A stretch of DNA of 64,000 nucleotides from Didymella arachidicola (GCA_016630955.3 CM049994.1:186001-250000); one strand, 5' to 3'; shown: positions 10,087 through 21,716, numbered from the stretch's first letter. Notes: generated by a model not told the origin, from the letters alone. Numbers and translations: made by a program.

Positions 10087-11208
10087 CTAGTTGGGGTGTA
10101 ACCAGGGGATCTCCTCTGGCGCGTACTTATACGCACAGAATAAGGCGTTTGCAGGATACCCAAAGTAACCTTCGATCTCTTTGGCGTCCAGGCCTGTGTA
10201 GTCGGCAAAGTCTGGATTGACATACTCCCAAACCAAGCGACCTTCCTGCGTGACCTCAAAGATCCTGCCAAACGCCGCCTCTGTTATCAGGGTATTGCCT
10301 CCTTGCAACCGCTGCGCACCGCCCATGAAAGGAGTAAAGAACGTCATAGGATGCGGATCCTTGTACTCCCATACTATAGACTTGTCTTCGCGGGCGACCT
10401 GTATCACTCTGGAGTATGTCGCGCTCTCGTGGTGGCGGAACGTTCCGTTATCGAATATGAGGATGCTGCCATCTTCCAATTCGCTCGCACAGTGCTGTTG
10501 TGCCACGACCGTGGAATCGAGGTGCCAGATTACCTCGCCTGTCTCTCGCGAGATGATCACGACAGCAGAGACACTTCGGAGAGAAGCAAGAAAATTGCCG
10601 TCTCTGAGCGGGTACACCGAGTTGATTAAAGGCCAATGTTCGCGAGGATAATGTGGCTGGAGCTTGAACGTTTTCGGATCCAGATGATCGATTGCCCTCC
10701 ACGACCAAAGGACCTCGCCAGAAGGAGATACATGCTTGATGCAATCAGCATATACCTTGCCGTCTGGTGCCTCACTTCCTGGTATTCCTCCAAGTACCGA
10801 TGTGCTCTTGTCTGCGTCTAGCCCTTCGACAGTGGTGTACAGCAGCTCACCATTATCCAGGTGATGCTGATCGTGATGAGCAAGAGGATCTCGGTGTTCT
10901 CGTACGATGTTGCCTTGCGGGTCTACCTCCATCATGACGCCACCTCTGTACTTTTGCCAGAGTGGAAAAAGACGAGGAGCGTCAGGGTGAACACCATTGT
11001 ATGCAAGGTTTCCATTCTTCAGCAGCTGAGCGTGTCGACCGGGCCGGTATGGAAGATTCCACTGGTGGACGACTTGACCGTGGATATCGACGAGGTTGAC
11101 AGTACCAGGGCTGGTGAGGTGGGCGAAGAGCGTGTATCCTGGCGACACATTGTGGTTATCAAGCCCTCGCAGGCCTAGACCCCGGCGGATCAGCGTGCTT
11201 TGCTCCAT
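10087..11208 (-). CDS. Arylsulfotransferase (ASST)-like beta-propeller protein
   Basis: Single-exon ORF of 373 aa with an ATG start, resembling fungal members of the arylsulfotransferase family (Pfam ASST/Arylsulfotran_2). Bacterial ASSTs transfer sulfate between phenols without PAPS. Repeated propeller-blade signatures are visible: GNIVREHRDP, GEVLWSWRAIDHL, GEVIWHLDS, KSIVWEYKDP and GRLVWEYVNP, each a W-containing beta-strand edge. His-rich segments (HHDQHHLDNGE; FRHHES) are candidate active-site positions. No signal peptide or membrane anchor is obvious, unlike the periplasmic bacterial enzymes. It is divergent from the NCS1 permease across a CCGCGG-rich region. Function in this cluster is unknown; a role on phenolic substrates is inference. 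Confidence 0.75.
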   Translation of the reverse strand: MEQSTLIRRGLGLRGLDNHNVSPGYTLFAHLTSPGTVNLVDIHGQVVHQWNLPYRPGRHAQLLKNGNLAYNGVHPDAPRLFPLWQKYRGGVMMEVDPQGNIVREHRDPLAHHDQHHLDNGELLYTTVEGLDADKSTSVLGGIPGSEAPDGKVYADCIKHVSPSGEVLWSWRAIDHLDPKTFKLQPHYPREHWPLINSVYPLRDGNFLASLRSVSAVVIISRETGEVIWHLDSTVVAQQHCASELEDGSILIFDNGTFRHHESATYSRVIQVAREDKSIVWEYKDPHPMTFFTPFMGGAQRLQGGNTLITEAAFGRIFEVTQEGRLVWEYVNPDFADYTGLDAKEIEGYFGYPANALFCAYKYAPEEIPWLHPN

Positions 11209-11397
11209 GATTCCGAAACAAAATCGAGGTCTGTGGAAACGCTCGAACGGCTGCCAATTCTATATGTCTTTGAAGTCGGGAAGCTCCAAGGGGTCCAAGC
11301 GAATGACGGCTAAGTGGGATGACGACTTCCTTGGGCGCTATCACGAATCTTTGTACTTTTCTAGTCACACCAGATGTCTACGAACGAGATGTACTTT

Positions 11398-11503
11398 TTG
11401 CCGCGGCATGCCGGTCCTACATGCAAGTGCTTAGGTACGGACCGCGGTATGCCGCGGTGATGCCGGCCTGTACTACCTCACCGCCCGGCATGCCGCGGTG
11501 ATA
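11398..11503. promoter_or_regulatory. CCGCGG-rich inverted-repeat cluster in a divergent promoter
   Basis: In the 429-bp region between the ASST-like gene and the permease. A perfect 14-bp inverted repeat (CCGCGGCATGCCGG at 11401-11414, its complement at 11485-11498) flanks two further CCGCGG sites (11442 and 11453). Such CGG/CCG pairs are the type of half-site bound by Zn2Cys6 factors, and two such factors are encoded nearby. The rest of 11209-11637 shows nothing else. Regulatory function is inference; it could also be a stem-loop remnant of a small mobile element. Confidence 0.55.
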
Positions 11504-11637
11504 AGCGTATCACGACATTTGATACTCAACTTCGATCATGGAGCAGTCTCTCAATAAACATCTGGGATGTTTGTTATAATGGACCTGTTCATCATGATCA
11601 TGGTCCTCTCACGACAAGAAGTAGCACCACCTGAAAC

Positions 11638-13265
11638 ATGGCAGCCAGACCAGCCAGCCTTTCCAATCTTGAGAAGACATTTAAGTCACCGTCTGCACCT
11701 TCTTTCGATACAGACCTCCAAGCTCAGACGATCGAGAAGCCTTCCGATCTTCATGGGCTGAAGTGGTGGGTGGAACGTCTTGCTGTCGAGACTGGCGGCA
11801 TTCAGCGCGTCACAGATGAGGACCGAGCAGAGAATACGACAAAGTGGTGGAATGCGTGCACGTTCTGGTGAGACAACAGCCAACACCAACCAAGCCTTGG
11901 TCTAACATCGATATAGGATGAGTGCAAACTTCGCAGTCGCGACCCTCAGCACCGGTATGGTCGGCGGTAGCATGGGCCTCAGCTTTTGGCACTGCTTCGC
12001 AATCATTACGACCGTGAATGTCTTCTCCTGTCTACTTCCGGCTTGGACGGCTACATTCGGGCTGACTGGACTGCGCATGACAACTTTCTCGCGATATTCC
12101 TTCGGCTATTGGGGCAACCTGCTGGTAGTCGTGTTCTCTATGGTAAGCACAACTGGCTGGAATGCGATCAACTCCATCTCTGGAGCCTCCTGTCTCTACG
12201 CTGTCTCGGACGGCCGATTCCCTCAGTGGGCCGGAGTCATCGTCATTTGCACCACCGTTTGGATCATCTGTGCTCTGGGTATCACTTGGATTCACCGCCT
12301 CGACGCTTACCTTTGGATCCCGCCTTTCATCGTCTGGTGCGTCGCTGCCGGGACAGGGGCGAGATATTTCGACGGCGACGCCATAAAGTCTCCCACAGGA
12401 GCAAATGGCGCCGCTGCCGCCTTCAGCTTTATCGCGGTCATCTTCTCATTTGCGGTTTCCTGGATCAATTGCGCTGCGGACTACAATGTGAAGATGCCAG
12501 TCAACACCGCCCGCTGGAAAATCTTCTTTGCAACCTACGTCGGCATCTGTATCCCAACTATACTGGTTCAGACGCTCGGCGCTGCAATGTTCAGCGGAAC
12601 GGAAACCAATACCCTGTGGAAGGCTGCGTATAGAGATGCAGGCGTGGGAGGCCCTTTGAAGATGTCATTACTGCCTGCCGGTGGGTTTGGGAAGTTTCTG
12701 CTTGTCCTTGCTGGGTTGAGCTCGATCCCTGTCAGTCATTCCTTCTTTCGTACCAGACGCTTGCTGACCAGCCTAGAACAACATCCCAAACAACTACTCA
12801 TTCGCGATTCACGCGCAAAACTTTGGGCCCTGGGCACTTCATGTCCCGCGCATTGCATTTGTCACCTTTGGCTACATTGCAGCCATCACAGTTGGTTGCT
12901 GCGCTGCGGCTTTCTTCAAAGACACACTGCAGACCTTCCTCTCCATCATTGGGTATTGGACCATCATTCACCTGGTCGTGATAATCGAAGAACACATCAT
13001 TTTCCGCCACTCGCGCTGGCAGAATTACGACTGGGATGCGTGGTACGATTGGGAGCTGCTTCCATTTGGGTGGGGCGCCATTGCAGCCTTTGCGTTCGGT
13101 TTCCTGGGTGCTGCATTGGGCATGAAAGTCGCCTGGTATACAGCACCGATCGCGGGATTGATAGGAAAGAAAGGCGGTAACATTGGTCATGAATTGACCG
13201 CACTCTTTTGCGGAGTGGCGTTCCCGGTTTTCCGTTATCTTGAGAAGCGATACACAGGGAAGTAA
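11638..13265 (+). CDS. NCS1-family purine/cytosine permease-like transporter
   Basis: Nucleobase-cation-symport-1 transporter of the Fcy2 type, 510 aa, plasma membrane. Exons 11638-11867, 11917-12730 and 12777-13265. Spliced junctions restore family motifs: TFW-MSANFAVATLSTG after intron 1 and SSIP-NNIPNNYSFAIHAQ after intron 2 (whose donor is a weaker GTCAGT). MGLSFWHC is also typical, and about 12 hydrophobic segments can be counted. Substrates of the family are cytosine, purines, uracil, allantoin, vitamins; the substrate here cannot be read from sequence. Its place in an aromatic-acid gene block suggests uptake of a heterocyclic or aromatic substrate, or simply a neighbouring nitrogen-salvage gene; a cytosine deaminase lies 38 kb away. 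Confidence 0.9.
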
Positions 13266-13389
13266 TGGGGCGGTTGCGAGGGTCCTCCTCTCCCAAGACG
13301 TAGCGTCTGCAGTAGCTCCATTTGACCAACAGTTTTTTTCGACCCTGAATGGAAGCAATGATCTTGTAGTGGTATTGGGCTACTTTGAT

Positions 13390-14837
13390 CTAAACATGCC
13401 CGTTGGCGTGCCCTTTGGCTTGTGGGACGCTCCTAACTTCCCTTATCTTGAAGTCAAACATCTGGTTTGATTGAACCAAATTGCGGTCCCGCATCTTGTC
13501 TGCGGTATCCGTCCCAGCAACTGGTACTCTGTACTCGAAACAATTGCCAGGTGCAGGCTTGCTACCATCAGGCATTGGGTGTGGGAACGGCAGATACTCA
13601 GGCAATAGCCCTAGCTGTCTCAGGACTGAGCCTTGATCCCAGGATATATGCTCATGATACAGACGATCTCCTCGAACATTGACGACAGCTGAGAAGGGAA
13701 CTTGCACCTTCATGTTCGTTGGAGGAATCCCGGGCACGCTGCAAAGCTGTCAGCTGGGCGTTCCTCATCCAAGCGTTTTGACTTACAGCCAGTCCAACTC
13801 TCGGTCATGCGTAAAACTGAAGATGAATTCATCAACGATGCGATCTATCGAAATTGATCTACTAATCAACTCCAGGGTTGTATCAGCAGAGTTGTTGAAG
13901 ATGAAGTTGTGTCGATAGAAGTCTGTCAGCGGACCTCGACCAACACCCCCGGTAAGCTGATGTCAGTCAGTGATGCAAATGAGAGGAATAACAAAACCAA
14001 CGTACTGTAGGTACATGATTTACATATGGTTCTTGCACCATCGTGCTCATCGTGTGCTCCACAGAGCGATCCGCGAACTCATAGTAGCAGTGCTCGTCCC
14101 ATATCACCTCAAGATCGAAGTATGGTCCGTCCATACGAGACTTTAGATGTGTGAGGCTTCGAGTGTGCGATAGAGCTTCTGTAGTGTAGTGGAACGATTT
14201 ATGGAAGGGTGTTGCGAACTTGTAGGTCTCAACGCCCGGATAGTAGTACTCTGTCAGGGCGGTTGATCTTGTTGGAATGCCGCTCTTCTTCCCTGCCAGA
14301 TGCTGTAGCATTGGTACCTTGGAGGCGGAGATGGCGCTGTTGTCTGAAGCATCCGCGCAGACTACGGTCGATTTAATATCTGAGATAGCATTTACAGCAT
14401 CTGCAGCTAGGTTCCATGATGCTGGTTCGTACGCTGGATACAGTGAGCTTAGCTATCGGCCCTGTAAGAGGCCTGGGGCTTAACCTACCGACTAATCCGA
14501 TCTTGTCCTTGGGCTCGCATTTTGGATCTTTCCTGAGAGCTTCGACGCTACGTTTTAATATGCCAGCTGCGTCTTTCTCGAGGGCCTGTCGCTGGATTTC
14601 GGCCACCATGTAGCCCTCTTCAGCCCATTTGACAAGTAGAGATGGGATACCTTCTACTATGTTGGTGGAATCATCATTGTCTGCAGCAAGAATTATGAGT
14701 GGAGGACCTGTGCCTCTTCGCACAAGTGGTGACAAGACTGATACGCCAGCATCGAGCAGCTTAAGCTCCACCGCAGGAAGAAGTGATGGTGGCTTTGTAA
14801 TGTCCTGAAACATGAATGTCGATTTAATTGGTATCAC
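13390..14837 (-). CDS. Degenerate dienelactone-hydrolase plus NTF2/SnoaL-like protein, copy 1
   Basis: 431-aa protein in four exons (minus strand): 14837-14489, 14433-14006, 13956-13787, 13738-13390; all junctions keep frame. The N-terminal half resembles a dienelactone-hydrolase alpha/beta fold (GPPLIILAADNDD, LVKWAEEGYMVAEIQ) but the nucleophile-elbow region reads LVGAYEPAS, with no GxCxG. The C-terminal half (GPYFDLEVIWDEHCYYEF onward, then TGGVGRGPLTDFY, FTHDRELDWLVPGIPPT, YHEHISWDQGS) resembles NTF2/SnoaL-like domains. A homologue with the same order lies at 57393-58866. Start could also be the ATG at 14813. In catechol pathways dienelactone hydrolase acts late, but without the catalytic Cys that role is doubtful. 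Function unknown. Confidence 0.75.
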
Positions 14838-15466
14838 TGATCGTAGATAGATCTAGAAGCTGATTTGAGGCCGTGGATATGTTGAGCGGAGATGCGTCCT
14901 TTGCAATTGCAGCATATATGTGTGCCATATCGCTACTGCCCCAACATCTTACGCTTATATGGCGATTGGGATCTCCATGTTATCCGCTGGTCAATCGAGC
15001 GCCATGTGCAATAAGACTGTAGAGTCCACTCCGCTGATGGCCGGCATTAGCGCACCCCTCAACGGAGCTGTCTCCGGCGAGGACGCGAAAGCGTGGATCT
15101 CATAGGAGGCCTTTGGTTTGTTAGCGGAAGCTGCACCCTCGAGGGCGCCGGCAACTGCGATAAGCGTAATGCATTTTCCGCACATAGTGCCAACATCAAG
15201 CACTGCGCGCGAATGGTGAAGGCCACACGATAAGTGCCTCTCATACAAGGCGAAGGCGTTCCTTACCCAGATCACTCAGGAAGGGGCGCTGCCGACGCTA
15301 GCGCTGCTTTCGGATTGCGGCGCGGGTCTGAGGTCTACAGGCGTAGGACTACCCTTTGTTATCGCCTGCGGAATCATATCCTCTCTTTCAATCTTTCATT
15401 CCTCGGTCTTCACCAGCGACGTCGACATTCTTTTGCGTCATTCACGAGTCCGTCTCAAACACCAAC
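14838..15466. other. Divergent intergenic region
   Basis: About 630 bp between the minus-strand hydrolase/NTF2-like gene and the plus-strand SDR gene, presumably with both promoters. No recognisable gene. An ATG at 15356 is in frame with the SDR and could extend it, but the family start fits 15467 better. Confidence 0.4.
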
Positions 15467-16353
15467 ATGACAGACAAGCTCGACCTAGTGCGACCGATGT
15501 TCGAGTTGAGAGGTCGAAACTATCTAGTCACAGGCGGTGCCCAAGGAATCGGCTTTGCTGCTACAAGAGCTATCTGCGAGATGGGTGGCAATGTTGCAGT
15601 CCTTGACATCCAAGAACGACCTACAACTGAATTCGAGGAGCTAGCCTTGAAATTCGATGTCAAGACCTCGTATCATCGAACCGACCTTACCAAGCAAGAC
15701 AGTCTCAATGCAGGGTTCGAGAAGGCTTTGGAGGCCCTTGGAGGCTCAATCGATGGCTGTGTACCTGCAGCTGGTATCGCTATCGACAAGCCTTTTGTTG
15801 ATCAGACTTGGGATGAGTTTACTCGCATCCAGGAGATTAATGTAAGTTCAGCTCTCCTGGTGGGTATAACTGGACGTGTACAACTTACGATCACTAGGTT
15901 CGTGGAGTCTTCTTCATTACCCAGCTCGTGACAAAACAAATCATCAAGCAGGGCACTCCGGGCAGCATTGTCCTTATTGCATCCCAATCATCTCACATTG
16001 GTCTACCGGGTTACAGGATGGCAGCCTACAATGCATCAAAAGGCGGTATTTTGATGCTTTCGAAAGCGCTCGCAGTAGAACTCGCGAAGCACAACATTCG
16101 AGTCAATACCATCTCTCCAGGTTTTGTGGATTCGCAGATGACCCGAGATGTGCGCGCTTCAAAGAGCAAGCGGGAGGGAGATCAGATGTGGCTGGCGCCC
16201 CCACTGCAGAGACTGAGCACGCAGAATGATCTTACTCCCGCTATTGTGTATCTGCTAAGTGACGCTTCCAGGCATACCACTGCAGGCGACATATTGATAA
16301 CGGGTGGTCTACACGCTGGTACAATCGATGGCGTAATCAGCCACGCTGAGTGA
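15467..16353 (+). CDS. Short-chain dehydrogenase/reductase (SDR)
   Basis: NAD(P)-dependent classical SDR, 276 aa, normal length. Exons 15467-15841 and 15898-16353, intron GTAAGT...ACTAG, phase 0. Cofactor motif TGGAQGIG at residues about 21-28, AAG (from VPAAGIA), catalytic Ser in ASQSSHIG and YNASKGG with Tyr and Lys; RVNTISPGFVDSQM follows. The acidic residue after the second strand (VLDIQE) suggests NAD rather than NADP. Resembles fungal sorbose/xylulose-reductase-like SDRs; substrate unknown. It may oxidise a diol or alcohol intermediate in the cluster. Confidence 0.9.
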
Positions 16354-17201
16354 TCTCACAGCATAGGGAGCAAAGCGACATAGCAGGACTTTATTTGGCG
16401 TTATTCGTACTGAGATCCTACCCAATCCAGCAATCCCAACCACCAGACAACATGCCAAGAGTGAACTTTGACTTCAGCCAGGAGATGCGCATGTGACCAC
16501 TGCGATGACTCTCTTATTAGGGCTCTTTCATGTGAGACTGCTTTGCCGAATTTCTGTCCATTGAACCACGTTCACCTGCATGCTCCACGTCGAACGCTCG
16601 ACTCGTCTGCTACTCAAGCTCGGCAGAGCGCGGATCCTACAATTAGCTGCACTATGAGATACTTTTGCAACTATTCGACTTCCGGCATTAGTACCCCGGA
16701 TTTCTCATGTGGGGTGTGATCGCTCTAAGGAACTGATCGTCCGCAAGCTACTGAGTGCATACGCCCGGAGCCAACTCCGCACCCATGCAAGACACGCGGC
16801 CCTGTTATCCGCCCACACTGCCACAGACTTACGATCGCAAGTGTCTCTTACACTGTCCACATTAGGCAATTCGGGAAACAACCTCAAGCTAATTGTTATC
16901 TAGCCGACGAAGACATTAGGACAATATCCGACACCAGATAGCACGAGCTCACTGCACATGTGTTGTCCGTTTTGCATCATCAAGTTTCGATTGGTTGAAG
17001 GTTCGGGTAATCCCTCGACTCGGCTTATTGGATTGATACGACACAAGATGTGCAGTGATAGAGGATTCCGAACTACTTGATGAACCGAAAGACTGCTGCC
17101 CGAACGACACATACAGCCTTCATCTTAGCAATTCTCGTTGTCATTGAGCCACGCTCCTCGACTTCGGTTCCACTGAAAAGTATCGTTGTCTGATATCCGA
17201 T
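16354..17201. other. Intergenic region between SDR and FAD monooxygenase
   Basis: About 850 bp; both flanking genes are on the plus strand, so it holds the SDR terminator and the monooxygenase promoter. No supported gene or repeat. Confidence 0.4.
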
Positions 17202-18992
17202 ATGCATAGAGTACTGCCCGAATTATACGACCTTGTGGTCGTAGGGTCAGGTAAGTGAACAACAGTCACTAAAGACCCCAAGATCTCCGACATACTGATT
17301 GACAATAAGGATGGTTCGGGTTGGGCTCGGCACGAGCCTACATACAATCGCATCCTGATCAAAAAATTGCTGTCTTAGAATCAAACGACTCTGTTGGAGG
17401 CACATGGTCAGAAGCGCGGCTGTACCCGGGACTGAAGTCGAACAACATGCTTGGAAGTTACGAATTTCCTGACTTCCCCATGTCGGAGAAGAAGTACGGT
17501 GTCAAGCCTCTTGGTCACATCCCTGGCGCCGTGCTCAACCGCTACTTAACCGATTTCGCAAAGCACTACAACATCTACGAGAGGATCCAATTTGATTCGA
17601 CCGTCAGCGTTGTCAACCCCACAAGCTTTGGGTGGACACTCACGGTAACCACTCCCGAAGGCGAGAGGAAAGTCGACACTACCAAGCTGATCCTCGCGAC
17701 CGGGTTGACATCGACGCCAAATATGCCGTTCTACAATGGTGCAGAAAAGTTTGACAGGCCTCTCTTCCATGCCAAGGACTTTTGCCGACGTGCGGAAGAA
17801 TTGAAATATGTCAAGAACGTAGTGGTTGTCGGCGGGGCGAAATCAGCCTATGATGTCGCTTATGCCATGGTAGATGCAGGCGCCACAGTCGATCTCATCA
17901 TCCGACCAGATAGCAATGGCCCAGTATGGATTGCGCCCCGACTTGTTACCCCGCTCAAGCAACGTATCGACACCATCCTCAATGTCCGGGCGATGTCTTG
18001 GTTTAGCCCGTGTCCGTGGGGCCATGAAGACGGCTATGGAATCGTGCGCCGATTCCTGGAGCAGACCTCGCTTGGACGCGCGTTCGTCAAGGGCTTCTGG
18101 AATCGTAAGTCAGCCTATTGTTTCAATGCGAGATCCTTTACTAATCGTTTTTGAAGTCATGGGAAACGATATTCTGCAACAGAACAAGTACGATGACCAC
18201 CCTGAAGTTCAAAAATTGAAGCCGTGGCACTCAGTTTTCTGGATCGGGAGCGGGCTTAGTATTCTGAACTACAGTACCAGCTTTTTCGACATGATCCGTG
18301 ATGGCAAAGTCAGGGTTCACATCGAGAACATTGATCGGCTTGCTCCGGGACAGGTCATGCTCGAGAATGGCGACACTCTGACAGCAGATGCCATGATCTG
18401 CTCGACAGGATGGAAAAAGGAGTCAACGATCAAGTTCGCCGGCTTAGACAGAACTGGACTTGGCTTGCCAATTGATGCGAAAGAGCAAGCAATGTTGAGC
18501 CTTGAGTACGATTCCAAAGTGTTAGATCAGTTTCCTATCCTGGAACATCAGCCAGCCCTGCGCTCAAAACCCAAGAAATCTGCCGAGCCGCTACGTTATT
18601 ACCGCTTCATGGTACCGTCAGCGATGATCGAGAAGCGCAACTTTGCCTTCGCAGGCATGATTTCGTCGGTGAGCACTGCCATATGTGCTAGCACACAAGG
18701 TCTGTGGATCACAGCTTTCTTCGACGGAAAACTCGAGCGAGAAGCCAAGTCGCAAGAGGAGATCACAAGAGAGATCATGATGCACACTCAGTGGGGTAAG
18801 TGGCGGTACCCATGCGGATACGGAGCCAGTTTGCCAGATTTCGTGTTTGAGGGCATCCCCTATGTCGACATGCTGTTGAAGGATGTGGGGATCAAGAATA
18901 AGCGGAAACCGAACTTTCTCCAGGAGCTCATTTCACCATATACCCCGAAAGACTATGATGGTGTACTATCCGAGTATAGTCAGAAAAATTGA
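17202..18992 (+). CDS. FAD-dependent monooxygenase (FMO/Baeyer-Villiger-like)
   Basis: 559-aa flavoprotein monooxygenase. Exons 17202-17250, 17310-18104 and 18157-18992. The small first exon is needed to complete the FAD-binding motif: LVVVGSG joined to WFGLGSARAY gives GxGxxG with the third Gly replaced within GSGWFGLG. Downstream: VGGTWS (FMO/BVMO signature), a second Rossmann motif VVVGGAKSAYD for NADPH, and CSTGW near residue 360. FHAKDF resembles, but does not match fully, the Baeyer-Villiger fingerprint. Two-dinucleotide-fold architecture is clear; class and substrate are not. Likely hydroxylation, N-oxidation or Baeyer-Villiger chemistry. Confidence 0.85.
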
Positions 18993-19288
18993 TGAATTGT
19001 ACATAAGGTCTCTGGGTGGCGTTATTGGCCAAGTCGGATCTTTCCGAGCACATTTGTAAGAAACGATATTACCTACTTCGAAGTTCCATCTCCTCCTCTG
19101 TCTGTGTGCAAGTGGTGAGAGACTTGGCCAAAGGCTTGTCGCTGCCATGTCGCTATAGGTGAGCGTGCTGAACTTTTATCAGATCGGAAAACCATGACGA
19201 GAAACTGTGAGCGGATAATGCATTAAGAACCAACAACAAACATTTTCTGAAGACAGTATTCATACGAGGTCATTGGAGGCAATACATG

Positions 19289-21716
19289 TTAGCTCAGCAG
19301 GGTACCGATGTTCTGAGTGGAACCATGTTCTGCGTCTGGCAACATACCAGCGGGATAATCCATCGCATACCGCTCCGACTCCCATAGCATTCGCAAGATG
19401 ATGTCGTTGTCACCCATCATCGTAGGATCGACTGGTTCTATGTTGTTCAGTGCATCCATAGGAAGGCTGTCAAGCCACTCTGCGGACGAAAGGTCTTGCA
19501 TAGTCATCTCCGGACTCGGCAATTGTGTCGCGATAGCCGTATCCGGCTCATGTGAGTCGCGACTCTCTTGCCCCTCTGGCAGGAAAACACAGTCTACGAG
19601 CGCGCCTTTCGAGGAGCGCTTTTTGCGTTGTGTCCGCTCATTGTAGGCCTTTATGGCTTGATGAAAGCTCGACAGTATTCCGTAGTATTGCTCCGCCTGA
19701 GGACTGAGGTTTCTGAGCTCTCCCAACACATGGAGCGATTTGAGAAATGCCGTCCGCCGCTCAGGGCTATGTGTCGTATCTTCAGTAAGCAAAGAAAAGC
19801 CTAACACAAGACCTGTGGCAAAAACCCAAGCTCTGCAGCAGCCGTCAGGAAAAAGAGGACATGATAGCATCAATTTGAATAGACTCACTTGAGTATACAC
19901 ATGTTACCTAGTAGGTGGCCAGACCTCATGACCTGGTGACACATGTGCGCCATGAACGTAGCTGCCTCAATACAAGCATCGGCCAGTTGGTCGATTTTGG
20001 ATTGTTCAGCGAGCTCCTGATGTTGGAATGATCTGGACCCTTCGGAAAGCTGAGGTACTATGTGTTGTATTAGAAATTGTCGTGTGACCAGAATCACACT
20101 AAAATAGTATGCACCGGAAACGTGCATGTTCCCAATGATACTACATCTGCTGCTGGTGGAGCTTTCATTGTCAGAGCTCCGCAGTACTGAGGGGAAGTTG
20201 CGACTCTTTTGTTGCAAGGCTAGGACAAGACTTTCAGCAGTGTCCACGTCAAGCTCGTCTTCAGCAGACTTTCTGACAGCGGTATCGAGGACAGCTGTTA
20301 TCTCGTACGTCGCACCTAGTGCCAGAGCTCGGTAAATAACATCGGCTGTGTTGTCGGATCTATCGCTGATGTAGCTAGACTGGCCCGGTCGAAGTGATGG
20401 GGTGCTACTTGATCGCCCAAGGATGGAATTGCACACCACGTCAAACACACGTATGCTTTTGGCCGCTCGAAGTCTGTGCCTTCCGGTCAGACATAACGGA
20501 GTTCTTCCAAACAGTTGCATTGTCTTGACACTTACCTTGCATTTCGGGTTGATGTGACAGTGTGTTTCTGTTGAGTGGACATATGCAAACCTAGAATGTC
20601 GGCAGATTTGGAGGCAATTCCGAGATACATGAAGGCGGAGTTGCGCCGGCAAGCACCAAACATGTAGAATGCCATAAGGATGAAGACTCTGACGAGATCA
20701 AGGCTTGGGCTCTCCAACATCTGCGCAAAGGCAAGCTTGCGCGCAAAAGAAAAGAGCTCAGCCGCCCAGACCACAGCATCCTTTGTGGGCCCGTAGCATT
20801 GAACACCAATGGCGACCATGAGATACAGTGCGGCCGACTCGAGATTTCTCGGACATCGTGAGGTGGAAGAGGGATCGTGCGCATCGTGACGAGGTTCCAT
20901 ATGTAGCACATGAGATACTTCTTCCCAAGTGTACAGGTCCAGGAGACCATTTGACTGCGAGGAGGTCAGTCCTTCTATAACCCTCTAAAAGAGGTGTCTT
21001 TGAATGGGAGACATACTGCATCGAAGAAATACTGTATATACACCTTTCTGTCTTCGAGACACAGCCTGTCATAAAAGCGGCTTGACCCATTGTCCACAGC
21101 ATCTGCTTCAAATAAGTTCCGACTTTCTTGGGCGTCGGTAAAGCCAGAAGGGCCGACGTGACGCTCCAATGTCTTCTGAAGGAACTGCAAAAATGATATG
21201 GCCGCCGTATTGCCAACAAAAACTACATATAATGAGTATTACCACATTCTAAAGACGCTATCGATGCTTACCTTTCTCCCCGCTGACACTTGATAGCATG
21301 ACAGATGGCTGCGCCATGACTTCTATGGAGGAAGCTCGTGTGACGGAGGTGCGCGTGCTTTCTTCAAAGGTGTCTCCCTGCGCTGTGTTGACAAACCTCG
21401 GCCCTGAATCTCCGGCTAAAACAGCTGTAGGACCGTGGAAATCCCATGAGTTCGGTGAAAGCATAGACTCACTCGTCCCGCTTCCTTCAAATGCTAAAGA
21501 TGCATCTCTTGCTGGAGCTTGTGAAAGCATCGGCAGGGGTTGTGGCAATGGATGATGCCGCCGACCAGCAGTATAATGACAGACTCCATCGTATCCTTTC
21601 TTCTGACACGGAGAGCAAGGCTGACTACCGTCACAGCGCTTCTTGGACGATTTGCATTGATCGCATGCCCTGACCACACGCTGACGGTCTTGTGGCTTCA
21701 CTGGCCGGCGTGGCAT
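19289..21716 (-). CDS. Zn2Cys6 transcription factor (second of the cluster)
   Basis: 734-aa binuclear zinc-cluster regulator in five exons (minus strand): 21716-21272, 21222-21017, 20954-20536, 20479-19889, 19832-19289; introns 49, 49-62 and 56 nt, all in frame. N-terminal cluster CDQCKSSKKRCDGSQPCSPC with a following KKGYDGVC. The fungal_trans-type domain is recognisable: YLMVAIGVQCYG, and after the third splice RLRAAKSIRVFDVVCNSILGR, the usual 'RR.wW.l...D..ls..lGRP' block. It lies between the FAD monooxygenase and the 2,3-dihydroxybenzoate decarboxylase; probably a pathway regulator. Confidence 0.9.

Noticed and set aside
14920..15275. Opposed short frames upstream of the SDR
   Set aside because: Antisense to each other with no motif; interpreted as a divergent promoter region.
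18105..18156. In-frame alternative reading of the FAD monooxygenase start (372-codon frame from 17874)
   Set aside because: The first part of that frame is out of phase with the Rossmann motifs of exon 2; only the part from 18157 is true exon.
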